Assembly: GCF_013426915.1 (NCBI RefSeq)
Contig: NZ_AP023181.1
Coordinates: forward strand, 1,054,001-1,118,000
Reading direction: 5' to 3'
DNA length: 64,000 bases
Origin: Paraburkholderia sp. PGU19
Lineage (GTDB): Bacteria; Pseudomonadota; Gammaproteobacteria; Burkholderiales; Burkholderiaceae
The notes beneath the pieces are model-generated. The model did not search any database. It saw only the letters and a program-made list of their open reading frames with translations, and was not told where the DNA came from. Of the stretch, positions 1-8,904 are shown piece by piece. The translations under genes were made by a program, and so were the position numbers. Numbering within the stretch: position 1 is the stretch's first letter; every line of letters begins with the position of its first letter.

Positions 1-194
1 TCGTGATGGGCGATTTCCTCACGGTGGGCGTGATGGGCGGGCAGCAGATCGCGTCGGTCGGAAAGATCATCCAGGTGCAAACGGGCTATCTGCAATTTCC
101 CGCCGCTGCCGCAAACGCGATCATTCTGCTCGCGGTGGTGCTCATGATCGTGTGGGCGCTAACGCGTGCCGTCGACATCAGAAAGGAACTCTGA
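1..194 (+). CDS. ABC transporter permease, PotB-like (C-terminal part)
   Basis: Only the last ~64 codons are present; the gene begins before the window. The visible part holds a hydrophobic segment (about AANAIILLAVVLMIVWAL) followed by a short basic tail, as at the C-terminus of an inner-membrane ABC permease. The earlier GDFLTVGVMGG stretch resembles the cytoplasmic loop near the end of PotB/PotH-type permeases. The stop codon is one base from the next ATG, so the two permeases are co-transcribed and probably form a heterodimeric importer of polyamine-like cations. The substrate is inferred from family only. Confidence 0.75.
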   Translation, partial: VMGDFLTVGVMGGQQIASVGKIIQVQTGYLQFPAAAANAIILLAVVLMIVWALTRAVDIRKEL

Positions 195-195
195 C

Positions 196-1092
196 ATGAG
201 TGTTTCGCTCAGGCATCGCGAGCGCCGCCCCGCGAGCTTCTACTGGCTCGCGCTGATCTTCGGCCTCTTTGTGCTGTTTCTGTATGGCCCAGTGATCACG
301 ATTTTTATTCTGTCCTTTCAGGGTCCGGAAGGCGGCCTGACTTTTCCGATGCGAGGCCTCTCGCTGCACTGGTTCGAGGTCTTGCGCAACGGTGTCGGCG
401 ATGTCGATATCTGGGCTGCGTTCGGGCGCTCCGTCAAACTCGCGATTGCGGTAACGGTGTTGACGGTGCTGTTCTCGGTGAGCGCGGGCCTCGCGTTCAG
501 GCGGCGTTTTCGTGGCGATACGGCCGTGTTCTACGTATCGGTCGCGAGTCTCATCATGCCGTCGATCATCGTATCGCTCGGCATCGGGCTGACTTTTCGT
601 CTGCTCGATACGCTCATCAAGTATCTGGCCAACGCGTCGGGCTTTCAGTCGTTCGCGGATAGCTGGACCACGTCGATGGGCCTCTACACGTCGGCGCTCG
701 GCGCGCATCTCACGTGGACGTTGCCGTTCGGTCTGCTCGTGATGTTCGCCGTTTTCAATCGCTTCAATCCCGCGTTCGAGGAAGCAGCGCGCGATCTGGG
801 CGCCTCGCCGTGGCAGTCGTTCCGCCATGTCGTGCTGCCTATCATCGGGCCTTCCGTGATCGGCGTCGCGATGTTCGGCTTTACGCTTTCGTGGGATGAG
901 ATCGCGCGCACGTCGCAGGCGATCGGCGATCAGAACACGCTGCCGCTCGAATTGCAGGGTTTGACCACCTCGGTGACCACGCCCGTCATCTACGCGCTCG
1001 GCACAATGACGACGTTGATCTCGCTTGCGGTGATGGTGGGCGGATTACTCATCGCGAGATCGCTCGCGCGAAAGCGGGCGACTGCGGGTTGA
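196..1092 (+). CDS. ABC transporter permease, PotC/PotI-like
   Basis: This 298-residue inner-membrane permease has about six predicted hydrophobic segments. The EAA loop appears as EEAARDLGASPWQSFRHVVLP, which contacts the ATPase. ATG 196 is preferred over an upstream GTG because AAGGAAC lies about 8 bases upstream and the previous gene ends one base earlier. Together with the preceding permease it fits a spermidine/putrescine-family (PotBC) importer. Its ATPase and binding protein are not downstream, so they should lie before the window. The following gene is convergent. Confidence 0.9.
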   Translation: MSVSLRHRERRPASFYWLALIFGLFVLFLYGPVITIFILSFQGPEGGLTFPMRGLSLHWFEVLRNGVGDVDIWAAFGRSVKLAIAVTVLTVLFSVSAGLAFRRRFRGDTAVFYVSVASLIMPSIIVSLGIGLTFRLLDTLIKYLANASGFQSFADSWTTSMGLYTSALGAHLTWTLPFGLLVMFAVFNRFNPAFEEAARDLGASPWQSFRHVVLPIIGPSVIGVAMFGFTLSWDEIARTSQAIGDQNTLPLELQGLTTSVTTPVIYALGTMTTLISLAVMVGGLLIARSLARKRATAG

Positions 1093-1093
1093 T

Positions 1094-1117
1094 GCGCCGC
1101 GCGGCGTTGCGCGGCGC
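1094..1117. terminator. Hairpin between convergent genes
   Basis: A perfect 9-bp stem (GCGCCGCGC / GCGCGGCGC) with a 6-base loop fills the 26-base gap between the plus-strand permease stop and the minus-strand TetR stop. It has no clear T-run on either side, so termination in both directions is an inference. Confidence 0.5.
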
Positions 1118-1118
1118 C

Positions 1119-1844
1119 CTATCGGCAATTGAAGAAGTGCGCCGCCAGTTCCGGCACACGCGCTCCCGTCAGAAACGCGCGCACGAGTTCGTGTGCCTGT
1201 GCCTTGTGCGCGGCCTGCCATCCAGGCGCGAGCATTTCCGTGTCGAACATGCGTGAGAGCGTGTACGCATTGGACTTGTGAAAATACGCGAGGCTCACGA
1301 GCGTCACGTACATATGCAGCGGATCGATCCCCTCGCGCAACTCGCCAGCGGCCTCGCCGCGTTCGATCAGGGTGCGCAGCTTGTCGAGCACGGGCGACGA
1401 CATCGCGGGAATGACCTTCGAGCGTTTCAGGTAGCGCGCCCGATTCAGGTTTTCCCACGAAAGCAGGCACAGCAACTCGGGGTGCGCTGAAAAGTGCGCT
1501 TCTGTGAAATCGTAAAGCTGCAAGATGCCTGCCGCGGGGTCGACGGTCTTTTCATCCAGTTCAACGGCCAGCTCCGCTTCGCGCAGCTTCGCCAACACAT
1601 GCTCCAGCACTTCGACATACAGCATTTCCTTGCCGCCGAAGTAGTGGTAGATCATGCGGATATTGACCTTCGCGCGACTCGCGATCCCTTCCACGCGCGC
1701 ACCGCTGAAGCCTTTGTCCGCGAACTCCTTGATGGCGATCCGGAAGATGCGCTCGCGCGTCTTTGCTGCAAGTTGCTGGCGACGCGTGGGCTCGTCCTTC
1801 GCCGTTCGGGCGGGTGTGCTGGGTGCAGAGGCGTTGCGTGGCAT
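1119..1844 (-). CDS. TetR/AcrR family transcriptional regulator
   Basis: This 241-residue protein has an N-terminal TetR helix-turn-helix (about residues 25-75: RERIFRIAIKEFADKGFSGA, then VNIRMIYHYFGGKEMLY) followed by an all-helical ligand domain. It resembles RutR-like regulators of nitrogen-compound catabolism, but I cannot assign a ligand. It lies 74 bases downstream of the BMP-type importer on the same strand and may be the last gene of that operon. That suggests it controls the importer and the divergent hydrolase operon. The ATG at 1844 starts MPRNA just before the alanine/threonine-rich lead; a longer upstream reading is a shadow of the permease gene. Confidence 0.85.
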   Translation of the reverse strand: MPRNASAPSTPARTAKDEPTRRQQLAAKTRERIFRIAIKEFADKGFSGARVEGIASRAKVNIRMIYHYFGGKEMLYVEVLEHVLAKLREAELAVELDEKTVDPAAGILQLYDFTEAHFSAHPELLCLLSWENLNRARYLKRSKVIPAMSSPVLDKLRTLIERGEAAGELREGIDPLHMYVTLVSLAYFHKSNAYTLSRMFDTEMLAPGWQAAHKAQAHELVRAFLTGARVPELAAHFFNCR

Positions 1845-1918
1845 GGTGTCGATGAATGATTGAAGAATGGCGCGGCTAATCGTTATGGTACTCCGCCGCG
1901 CCCCCGGCGCTCGCGCGC

Positions 1919-2836
1919 TCAACGCCTGAACGGCTGGGTGAGCGCAGGCGGCGCGGACTGCCTGCCAATCAATCCTGCCACGGCCACGAGTGCGAGCAGA
2001 TACGGCAGCATGATGAGCAATGCCGTCGGCACATGCAGGCCGAACATCGGCAGTTGAAACTGCATCGCCGTCGCTGCCCCGAACAGCAGGCACGCGAGCG
2101 CCGTGCGGCCGACCTTCCAGTTGCCGAAGATGATTGCGGCAATCGCCAGATAGCCTGCGCCGTTGGTCATGCCTTCCGTAAAAGTGTGAATGTCGCCGAT
2201 CGAGATGAAGCACCCCGCTGCCGCCGACATCACGCCCGAGAACACCACCGCGCCGTAGCGAATCCGCGCGACACCGAGGCCCGACTGATCGACCGCGCGA
2301 GGCGCGACACCCGTCGCGTGCAGCGCGACGCCCAACGCGGTGTAGCGCATCATCACGTAGGTTCCGATCAGCACCGCAAGCCCCGCATACAGCAGCCACA
2401 CTTGCCCGAATATCGGTTCGCCGATGACAGGCAGCGTGCCGAGCACGGGCGGCGACCAGTGCGCAAGGCCCGGAATCACCGCGCTCGAACGCTCGCCGAA
2501 GATTCCGCGGTAAGCGAGCGTCGTGCCGCCGAGCGCCAGAATGTTGATGCCGATGCCCGTCACGATCTGGTTCGCGCGCATCGTCACGCTCAGGAATGCC
2601 TGCAGCAGCGCGAGGGGAATCACGCCGAGCATGCCGCACAGCAAACCAATCGACGGATTGCCCGTCAACCATGAAAACGTCGCGCCGAGAAACGCGCCCG
2701 TCAGCATCATGCCTTCGACGCTCATGTTGAGCACGCCCGCGCGCTCGCTCACGATCTCGCCCGTGGACGCGAGCATCATCGGCGCGGCGAGGCGGATCGA
2801 CGCGCCCGCGAAGACTGCGAGAAGTTCGAGATTCAT
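1919..2836 (-). CDS. ABC transporter permease of a BMP-family importer (second permease)
   Basis: This 305-residue inner-membrane permease belongs to the BPD_transp_2 (LivH/M-like) family, with many hydrophobic segments and the motif NMSVEGMMLTGAF near residue 38 typical of nucleoside-type YufQ/NupC permeases. Its ATG overlaps the stop of the preceding permease by four bases (ATGA), which indicates translational coupling. With the other permease, the double ATPase and the Bmp lipoprotein-like binding protein it completes an importer. The family usually carries nucleosides or related compounds; the neighbouring amidases suggest a ureide- or amide-like substrate here. Confidence 0.9.
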   Translation of the reverse strand: MNLELLAVFAGASIRLAAPMMLASTGEIVSERAGVLNMSVEGMMLTGAFLGATFSWLTGNPSIGLLCGMLGVIPLALLQAFLSVTMRANQIVTGIGINILALGGTTLAYRGIFGERSSAVIPGLAHWSPPVLGTLPVIGEPIFGQVWLLYAGLAVLIGTYVMMRYTALGVALHATGVAPRAVDQSGLGVARIRYGAVVFSGVMSAAAGCFISIGDIHTFTEGMTNGAGYLAIAAIIFGNWKVGRTALACLLFGAATAMQFQLPMFGLHVPTALLIMLPYLLALVAVAGLIGRQSAPPALTQPFRR

Positions 2837-3951
2837 TGACGTGCGTCTCCCTTGTCGAGCCACATCGCGCCGCCCGCGAGCGCGATGGTGACGATGCCCT
2901 GCACGATCAGCACGAGCGCGGAAGGCACCTGCGCGACCATTTCCATGTTGATGCCGCCCGAGCGCAGAAAGCCGAACAGCAGCGCCGCCGCGAATACGCC
3001 CGTGATCGAGCCGCGCGCGAGCAGGCCGACCACCAGGCCGTCGAAGCCATAACCCGACGAGAAGCCCGCTTTCAACGAGTATTGATCGCCTTGCAGCATC
3101 AACGCGCCAGCAAGCCCGCTGAAGGCGCCAGCAAGCGCCAGTGCGCCGACGATGGACGAAGTGATCGGAAGACCCGCGCGCCTCGCCGCGATCGCGTTCA
3201 GGCCCGCCGCGCGCAGCGAAAGGCCGAAGCGCGTGCGCGTGAGCATGAAGGCAGAACCGATCGCCAGCGCAATCGTGATGGGCAGCCCGATATTGAGGTT
3301 CATGCCGCTCGCGGCGAGGATTGCGGGAAGCTTTGTGAGATCGGGAATTTCGAGCGATTCGGGAAAGGTCGCGCCGTTCGTCATCGGCTGGCGCAGCAGC
3401 GCTTCGCTCTGCACGCACCAATAGAGCAGCCACACGGCGATGAACGACAGCAGCAACGTGCTGATCACTTCATTGGTGCCCGCCTTCGCTTTCAGCACGC
3501 CGGGCACGCCGCCCCACAGCGCGCCCGCAGCGGCGGCGCCGAGCATCGGCACGATGAACGACAGGCCGAACGGCAAGTGCGCGCATCCGCCGTAAAGACT
3601 CAGCGCCGTCGCGACGATGCCGCCGATCGCAAGCTGCCCTTCACCGCCCACGTTGGTAAGCTTCGCGCGGTTCGCGATCACGAAGCCTGTGCCAACGAGC
3701 GCGAATGCGAGGCTGCGATTGATCGACGCGCCGATCGCATACGGCGAGCCCCATGCGCCGTCGGCGAAGGCCGCGCGCGCATCGCTAACGGGCACGCCCA
3801 TTAGCGCGATCAACGCGAGCGCCGCCAGCATCGCGAATACGACGGCCCCGGCGATCACGCACGCGACACGCACATGCGGCAAACGCGCACGCCAACCGTG
3901 CGAGTCATGCGTCGAACCGAACAGGGTTTGCACCTTCATCTGCGGATTCAT
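2833..3951 (-). CDS. ABC transporter permease of a BMP-family importer (first permease)
   Basis: This 372-residue YufP-like permease has a cytoplasmic N-terminus, a first transmembrane segment near residues 33-55 (AGAVVFAMLAALALIALMGV) and a VGGEGQLAIGG motif near residue 100 characteristic of this family. The ATG at 3951 overlaps the ATPase stop by four bases (ATGA), and its own stop overlaps the next permease in the same way. The longer reading starting at 3978 runs into the ATPase gene and is not used. Confidence 0.9.
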   Translation of the reverse strand: MNPQMKVQTLFGSTHDSHGWRARLPHVRVACVIAGAVVFAMLAALALIALMGVPVSDARAAFADGAWGSPYAIGASINRSLAFALVGTGFVIANRAKLTNVGGEGQLAIGGIVATALSLYGGCAHLPFGLSFIVPMLGAAAAGALWGGVPGVLKAKAGTNEVISTLLLSFIAVWLLYWCVQSEALLRQPMTNGATFPESLEIPDLTKLPAILAASGMNLNIGLPITIALAIGSAFMLTRTRFGLSLRAAGLNAIAARRAGLPITSSIVGALALAGAFSGLAGALMLQGDQYSLKAGFSSGYGFDGLVVGLLARGSITGVFAAALLFGFLRSGGINMEMVAQVPSALVLIVQGIVTIALAGGAMWLDKGDARQ

Positions 3952-5528
3952 GCAGGTTCTCCCGCGCCCGCCATCCACCCGCCGATGCGGCCGCGATTGC
4001 TCGCCTCGGGCGTGCAGGTGCCCATGACGCGCCCGCGATACAGCACGACGATGCGATCGGCGACGCTCATCAGTTCGTCGAGTTCGGAGGAAATCAGCAA
4101 CACGCCCACACCACGATCGCGTGCGGCGCGAATGTGCGAGTACACGGCGGCGACCGCGCCGACGTCGAGGCCGCGCGTCGGTTGCGCGGCGAGCAGGAAC
4201 AGCAGCGGATCGAGCGTCAGTTCTCGCGCCAGCACGGCCTTTTGCTGATTACCGCCCGACAGGCCGCCGAACAGCGCGTCAGGGCCGCTCGCGCGCACGT
4301 CGAAGCGCTGCATCAGGTCGAGCGCGGCGGCGCGCATTGCGCGGCGGCGCAGAAAGCCAGCGCGCGTGTAGCGGTCGAGATGGTTGAGCAGCAGATTGTC
4401 GGCGACGCTCATCCCCGTGACACAACCCACAGCGTGCCGATCTTCCGGCACGATGCCGACGCCTGCTTGCGTCAGTTCGCGCGGCGTCGCATTCGTCATG
4501 TCGCGCCCGGCGATAAAAAAACGTCCCGCCGACGCGCTCGTCATACCCGCGAGCACCGCGCCGAGTTCGCTCTGTCCATTGCCTTCGACACCCGCAATGC
4601 CGACGATCTCGCCGCGATTCACGACGAGCGTGCAATCTTCGAGACGCGTGACGCCTTCGGCATCGCGTGCGCTCAGGCCGTCGATCTGCAATACCTCTTC
4701 AGCGAGCGGACGCGAGTATGGCGAGCGCGTGTTGACGAGCGACAGACGGCTCGCCAGATCGGCGTCGTCCTCATCACCGTCCTTACCCGGGCGATGAATC
4801 ATCGCATGCACGAGCCTGTCGATATCGCTCGAAGGCGCCGCCGAACGCGCCACCACGCGCCCCGTTTGCAGCACCGTCGCATGCGTGGCGATCCGGCAAA
4901 TTTCCTTCAGCTTGTGCGTGACCAGCACCACTGCGCAGCCGCGCGCAGCGACGCGCTCGCAGGTGTCGAGCAACGCATCGATCTCGGCGGGCAACAGCAC
5001 GGCAGTCGGCTCGTCGAGCAGCAAAAGACGCGGCTCGCGCATCAGGCATTTGACGATCTCCACGCGCTGCCGCTCGCCCACCGACAGATCAGCCACCTTC
5101 GCATCGAGCGCCAGTTCCAGCCCGACACTCGCCAGCACTTCCCGCAATCGCGCCGCTTCGCGCTGCCGGTTCAGCCAGCCGCGCGCCTGGCCAAGCAGCA
5201 GATTGTCGAGCACGCTGGCGTCGTCGACGAGGCTGAAGTGCTGATGCACCATCGCGATGCCGCGCGCCAATGCCTCACGCGGATTGCGCGGACGATACGG
5301 CGCGCCGTTCACCTGCATCGCGCCCGCATCGGGCTGGTGAACGCCGAAAATCACGTTGCACAGCGACGATTTGCCCGCGCCGTTCTCACCGAGCAGGCAG
5401 TGCACGTCACCCGGCATCAGATCGAGCGACACGCCTTCGAGCGCCGTGAACGCGCCAAAATGCTTGCCGATGTTCGTCAGCGACAGAATCGGCTCGGCAC
5501 GCGCGACGGGAGAAGCGAGCGTGCTCAT
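3948..5528 (-). CDS. ABC transporter ATP-binding protein (two ATPase domains) of a BMP-family importer
   Basis: This 526-residue protein has two tandem nucleotide-binding domains, as in YufO/RbsA-type transporters. Domain 1 shows Walker A GENGAGKSS, signature LSVGERQRVEI and Walker B LLLLDEPTA. Domain 2 has a degenerate Walker A (GVEGNGQSE), signature LSGGNQQKAVLARE, and a Walker B that reads LFLLAAQPTRGLD, with the usual DEP/EQP acid replaced. Domain 2 is therefore probably weakly hydrolytic, as is common for this class. The start overlaps the binding-protein stop (ATGA). It energises import through the two downstream permeases. Confidence 0.92.
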   Translation of the reverse strand: MSTLASPVARAEPILSLTNIGKHFGAFTALEGVSLDLMPGDVHCLLGENGAGKSSLCNVIFGVHQPDAGAMQVNGAPYRPRNPREALARGIAMVHQHFSLVDDASVLDNLLLGQARGWLNRQREAARLREVLASVGLELALDAKVADLSVGERQRVEIVKCLMREPRLLLLDEPTAVLLPAEIDALLDTCERVAARGCAVVLVTHKLKEICRIATHATVLQTGRVVARSAAPSSDIDRLVHAMIHRPGKDGDEDDADLASRLSLVNTRSPYSRPLAEEVLQIDGLSARDAEGVTRLEDCTLVVNRGEIVGIAGVEGNGQSELGAVLAGMTSASAGRFFIAGRDMTNATPRELTQAGVGIVPEDRHAVGCVTGMSVADNLLLNHLDRYTRAGFLRRRAMRAAALDLMQRFDVRASGPDALFGGLSGGNQQKAVLARELTLDPLLFLLAAQPTRGLDVGAVAAVYSHIRAARDRGVGVLLISSELDELMSVADRIVVLYRGRVMGTCTPEASNRGRIGGWMAGAGEPA

Positions 5529-6550
5529 CCCTCGGATACCTTGATCTTGCCGCTCAGGATGTCGTCTTCGATCTGCTTGAGTTTCGCGTCCATCGCGGGT
5601 GTCGATTTGCAGATCACCATGCTCGACGCCTTCGGCCCCATCGCGAGACCAAACGCTTTGTAACCCGGCTGCCACTGGCCCTTTTCGAGTTGCTCGATCG
5701 CGTACTGCGCCTGGTAGCCGACGCCCGTGATGCTGTACGCCACATACAGCGGATCGCTGCCACAACGGTCCGTATAGCTGCCGATGATGTGCGTGTTCTT
5801 TTCCTTCGCCGCCTGCTCCAGTCCGCGCAACCCGAGGTTCAGGATGTGATAGTGGACGTCGGCGCCTTGCGCGATGGCGGCAGCCGTCGCTTCGCGAGCC
5901 TTGGCGACGTTGTCGAAGTCGCCCGTATAGCTCTCGAAGTACTTCACCTTCGGGTTGATATAGCGCGCGCCGTTGCCGAATTCCTTGCCCGCGTTGACGA
6001 TGGACGGAATCTCCATGCCGCCCACGTAGCTCACCGCGCCGCTCTTCGACATCATCGCGGCCGCCGCGCCCGCGACGAATGCGATCTCGGCCTGCTTCAC
6101 GTCGTAGCCTGCGACATTGGGCGGCATGTTCTCCCCCTTGTTGCCGCCGACAACCGAGAACTTCACGTTGGGAAAGCGCCTGGCGATCTTCAGCACGGCC
6201 GCCTGCGTCTGTCCGCCGATGCCGATCACCAGCTGATTCTTCGACGCGAGATTGGTGAGCGCCTGCTCCATGTCCGCGTAGTTGATGTTCTCGATGATCT
6301 GCGTCTTCAGTTTCGGGCCGAATTCCTTCTGCGCGGCGACCACGCCGTCGTAGCCCGACTCCATCCAGCCCTTGTCCGTCTTCGAGCCGGGAATCAGCAC
6401 GCCGACGCGCATCGCGTCATCGGCGGCGTGCGCGGCGGGAATGAAGAACGAAGGCGCGGCGAGCGCGACGATTCCCGCCACGACGAGCGCGCGAGCCACG
6501 AGCCGGCGGCTCAGTTTTCCGTGCGATGCCTGTTGCGAACCGATCATCAT
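5525..6550 (-). CDS. BMP-family ABC transporter substrate-binding protein
   Basis: This 341-residue periplasmic protein has a signal peptide ending about VALAAPSFFIPAAHA-AD. The mature part begins MRVGVLIPGSKTDKGWMESG, typical of Bmp/Med proteins that bind nucleosides, purines or related ligands. The ATG at 6550 is chosen because AAGGAG lies 5 bases upstream; a GTG two codons earlier would overlap that site. It is first in the four-gene importer operon and diverges from the hydrolase operon at 6747. Confidence 0.92.
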   Translation of the reverse strand: MMIGSQQASHGKLSRRLVARALVVAGIVALAAPSFFIPAAHAADDAMRVGVLIPGSKTDKGWMESGYDGVVAAQKEFGPKLKTQIIENINYADMEQALTNLASKNQLVIGIGGQTQAAVLKIARRFPNVKFSVVGGNKGENMPPNVAGYDVKQAEIAFVAGAAAAMMSKSGAVSYVGGMEIPSIVNAGKEFGNGARYINPKVKYFESYTGDFDNVAKAREATAAAIAQGADVHYHILNLGLRGLEQAAKEKNTHIIGSYTDRCGSDPLYVAYSITGVGYQAQYAIEQLEKGQWQPGYKAFGLAMGPKASSMVICKSTPAMDAKLKQIEDDILSGKIKVSEG

Positions 6551-6746
6551 TGGCACTCCTTTTGCGTTGGATTTGGGTAAGTAGGTTATTCATGACTGAA
6601 ATGCACGTTGCAACTTCGATGCCAATGCGCGTTCGATCCCGCCGGAATGCTCCCGCGTTTCCGCTTCCGCAGGCGACACGGGCGACGTGCAGATCGCCGT
6701 TTCAGGAACCCTCGGACATCACACGCTCAACGCTCTGGAGAACCCC
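6551..6746. promoter_or_regulatory. Divergent intergenic region between importer and hydrolase operons
   Basis: These 196 bases separate the two divergent operons and must hold both promoters. I see no strong -35/-10 pair or palindromic operator by eye. Ribosome-binding sites are clear on both sides (AAGGAG on the minus strand, GGAG six bases before GTG 6747 on the plus strand). Confidence 0.5.
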
Positions 6747-7553
6747 GTGAACGACAACTCGAACCCAGACCTGGCAATGCCTGGCGGCACGCTCGGCGCT
6801 TTCGCGCAGACGCGCTGGACGGCCACCGGAACGCTCGTCGACATGGCCGCGCCGACGCCTGCGCCGCGCATCGCCACCCTCGATTCCGAGCCGCAAAACG
6901 TGCGCTTCGATATCGAAAAATCGGCCCTCGTGATCATCGACATGCAGAACGACTTCTGCACCAAAGGCGGGTGGGTGGACCACATTGGGGGCGATTACAG
7001 TGCGGACCGCGCGCCGATTGCACCACTGCAGCGCCTGCTGCCCGTGGTGCGCGATAGCGGCGTTCCCGTCATCTGGGTGAACTGGGGCAACCGGCCGGAT
7101 CTCGCGAACATGCCGCCCAATCAGATCCATCTGTACAAGCCGAAGGGGACGGGCATCGGTCTCGGCGAGCCGTTGCCGGAGCATGGCGCGCGCGTGCTGG
7201 AGAAAGATTCGTGGGCTGCCGCCGTGGTCGACGAACTGAAGATCGAGCGGCAGGATATCTGCGTGGACAAGTACCGGATCAGCGGCTTCTGGGACACGCC
7301 GCTCGACAGCATCCTGCGCAACCTCGGCACGCGCACGGTGTTCTTCGCGGGCGTCAACACCGATCAGTGCGTGCTGCACACGCTCACCGACGCGAACTTT
7401 CTCGGCTACGGCTGCGTGATGCTGACCGATTGCTGCGCGACGTCGTCGCCTGCGTTCTGCACAGAGGCCAGCATCTGGAATGTGAAGAAGTGCTTTGGCT
7501 TTGTCGCGGATTCGCTGCAATTCGCTGCCGCGCTAAAGGAGGCCGCAGCATGA
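6747..7553 (+). CDS. Isochorismatase-fold cysteine hydrolase (biuret hydrolase/RutB-like)
   Basis: This 268-residue cytosolic hydrolase carries the D-K-C catalytic triad of the family: D65 in LVIIDMQNDF, K175 in CVDKYR and C208 in GVNTDQCVL. The segment GGWVDHIGGDYS after the Asp resembles biuret hydrolase (BiuH) and peroxyureidoacrylate amidohydrolase (RutB), which cut C-N bonds of ureides. The GTG at 6747 has GGAG six bases upstream and is preferred over an ATG at 6687 lacking one. The stop overlaps the next start (ATGA). It is the first enzyme of a hydrolase operon divergent from a BMP-family importer. The exact substrate is not known. Confidence 0.88.
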   Translation: MNDNSNPDLAMPGGTLGAFAQTRWTATGTLVDMAAPTPAPRIATLDSEPQNVRFDIEKSALVIIDMQNDFCTKGGWVDHIGGDYSADRAPIAPLQRLLPVVRDSGVPVIWVNWGNRPDLANMPPNQIHLYKPKGTGIGLGEPLPEHGARVLEKDSWAAAVVDELKIERQDICVDKYRISGFWDTPLDSILRNLGTRTVFFAGVNTDQCVLHTLTDANFLGYGCVMLTDCCATSSPAFCTEASIWNVKKCFGFVADSLQFAAALKEAAA

Positions 7554-8701
7554 GCGCGTTCATCCCAGGCCCACGCGTCCAGGTCAGCGCGAACGCACAC
7601 GGTTCCCTTGATGGCTTGCGCTTCGCGGTCAAGGATCTGATCGACGTGGCGAGCACGACGACGGGCGGCGGCAATCCCGATTGGCTGGCAACCCACAGTC
7701 CCGCCGCGCGCCATGCGCCTTGCGTCGCCAGATTGCTCGACGCGGGCGCATCCGTGGACGGCAAAACGATTACTGATGAACTCGCCTACAGTCTGGAAGG
7801 CGTGAACGCTCACTACGGCACGCCGCTCAATCCGCGCTGGCCGTTTGCACTGCCGGGCGGATCGTCGAGCGGATCGGCGTCCGCCGTGGCGAGCGGCGAA
7901 GTGGACTTCGCGCTCGGCACCGATACGGGCGGCTCGGTGCGCGTGCCTGCCGCGTTCTGCGGATTGTGGGGGATTCGTCCGACACACGATGCGGTGTCGC
8001 TGGAAGGCGTCCTGCCGTTTGCGCCGTGCTTCGATACGGTTGGCTGGTTTGCGCCCACGGGCGCGATGCTCGCCCGCGTCGCCGACGTGTTGCTGGACGG
8101 CGTGACTGCCGTCGATACGCCCTCGGCCCTCGTGCGCTGCAAGGAAGCATTCGATGCACGCGCATCGAACGAACCTGGCGACGCGCAGCGCTTGCGCGAA
8201 TTGTCCGCTACGCACGACGAGATCGAAGTCATCGCGGATGACCGCGAGCGCTGGCTGCATGTGTATCAGCAGTTGCAGGACGATGCGATCGGCGCGTCGC
8301 TGGGTGCGTGGATCGATGCGACCCAGCCGCGCTTCGGCGCGGATATCGCCGCACGCTTCGAGCGCCTCAAAACACACGATGCCGACGAAGTCGAACGGTG
8401 CCGCGTCATGCGCGAGACGTTCGCGCGACGCATCGACGGCATCGTAGGCGACGCGCTGATCGTGCTGCCGACCACGCCGCGCTCGTTGCTGAACAAGCAC
8501 GAAACACCCGAACGCACCGATGCGTTCTATCGCGACGCGCTGACCATGAATGCGATTGCCGCATTCGGCGGCTTGCCGCAAGTCACCGTGCCCGTCGCGA
8601 ATGAAAGCGAGCGACCGCTCGCGCTGTCGATCATCGGCCCGCGCGGCAGCGATCGTGCGTTGATTGCACGGGCGCGCCAACTGTTCCCCACTCTTCTGTG
8701 A
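7550..8701 (+). CDS. Amidase-signature family hydrolase
   Basis: This 383-residue protein has the Ser-cisSer-Lys catalytic arrangement of amidase-signature enzymes: K28 in FAVKDLIDV, the GGSSSGS loop at about 103-109, and nucleophile S129 in GTDTGGSVR. It is shorter than most amidases (450-500) and lacks the N-terminal helical lead, resembling the compact AtzF/allophanate-hydrolase-like and plant AMI1-like forms. It is translationally coupled to the isochorismatase-type gene (ATGA) and followed at once by atzG-like. It may take the product of the first hydrolase. Confidence 0.85.
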   Translation: MSAFIPGPRVQVSANAHGSLDGLRFAVKDLIDVASTTTGGGNPDWLATHSPAARHAPCVARLLDAGASVDGKTITDELAYSLEGVNAHYGTPLNPRWPFALPGGSSSGSASAVASGEVDFALGTDTGGSVRVPAAFCGLWGIRPTHDAVSLEGVLPFAPCFDTVGWFAPTGAMLARVADVLLDGVTAVDTPSALVRCKEAFDARASNEPGDAQRLRELSATHDEIEVIADDRERWLHVYQQLQDDAIGASLGAWIDATQPRFGADIAARFERLKTHDADEVERCRVMRETFARRIDGIVGDALIVLPTTPRSLLNKHETPERTDAFYRDALTMNAIAAFGGLPQVTVPVANESERPLALSIIGPRGSDRALIARARQLFPTLL

Positions 8702-8712
8702 ACCTGACACCC

Positions 8713-8904
8713 ATGTCAACTCCGCTCGATACCACCCTCGACACTTATGTCGACGCCGCGCTCGCGCTGCACTTCCCGGCGCTTCCCCCCGAAGCCGCCG
8801 CGCGCGTGAAAGCGCAATTCGCCCGCGTTGCGCAGCTTGCAGCGCCCGTGCTGGCCTATCCCGTCGACACGAACGACGAACCCGCGACGGTGTATCGCCC
8901 ATGA
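8713..8904 (+). CDS. AtzG-like small subunit (DUF4089)
   Basis: This 63-residue protein resembles AtzG, the small partner of 1-carboxybiuret hydrolase AtzE. AtzG is related to GatC of the transamidosome and wraps the amidase. Visible features are an amphipathic N-terminal helix (TYVDAALALHFPAL), a second helix (AAARVKAQFARVAQLA) and the C-terminal acidic-aromatic tail (DEPATVYRP) shared with AtzG. The stop overlaps the next gene's ATG (ATGA), as expected for subunits made in equal amounts. A GTG at 8698 overlapping the amidase stop is an alternative start; neither has a good ribosome-binding site. Confidence 0.8.
   Translation: MSTPLDTTLDTYVDAALALHFPALPPEAAARVKAQFARVAQLAAPVLAYPVDTNDEPATVYRP

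Noticed and set aside
4134..5663. 509-codon plus-strand frame over the double ATPase
   Set aside because: It is antisense to intact Walker and signature motifs, with no recognisable domain.
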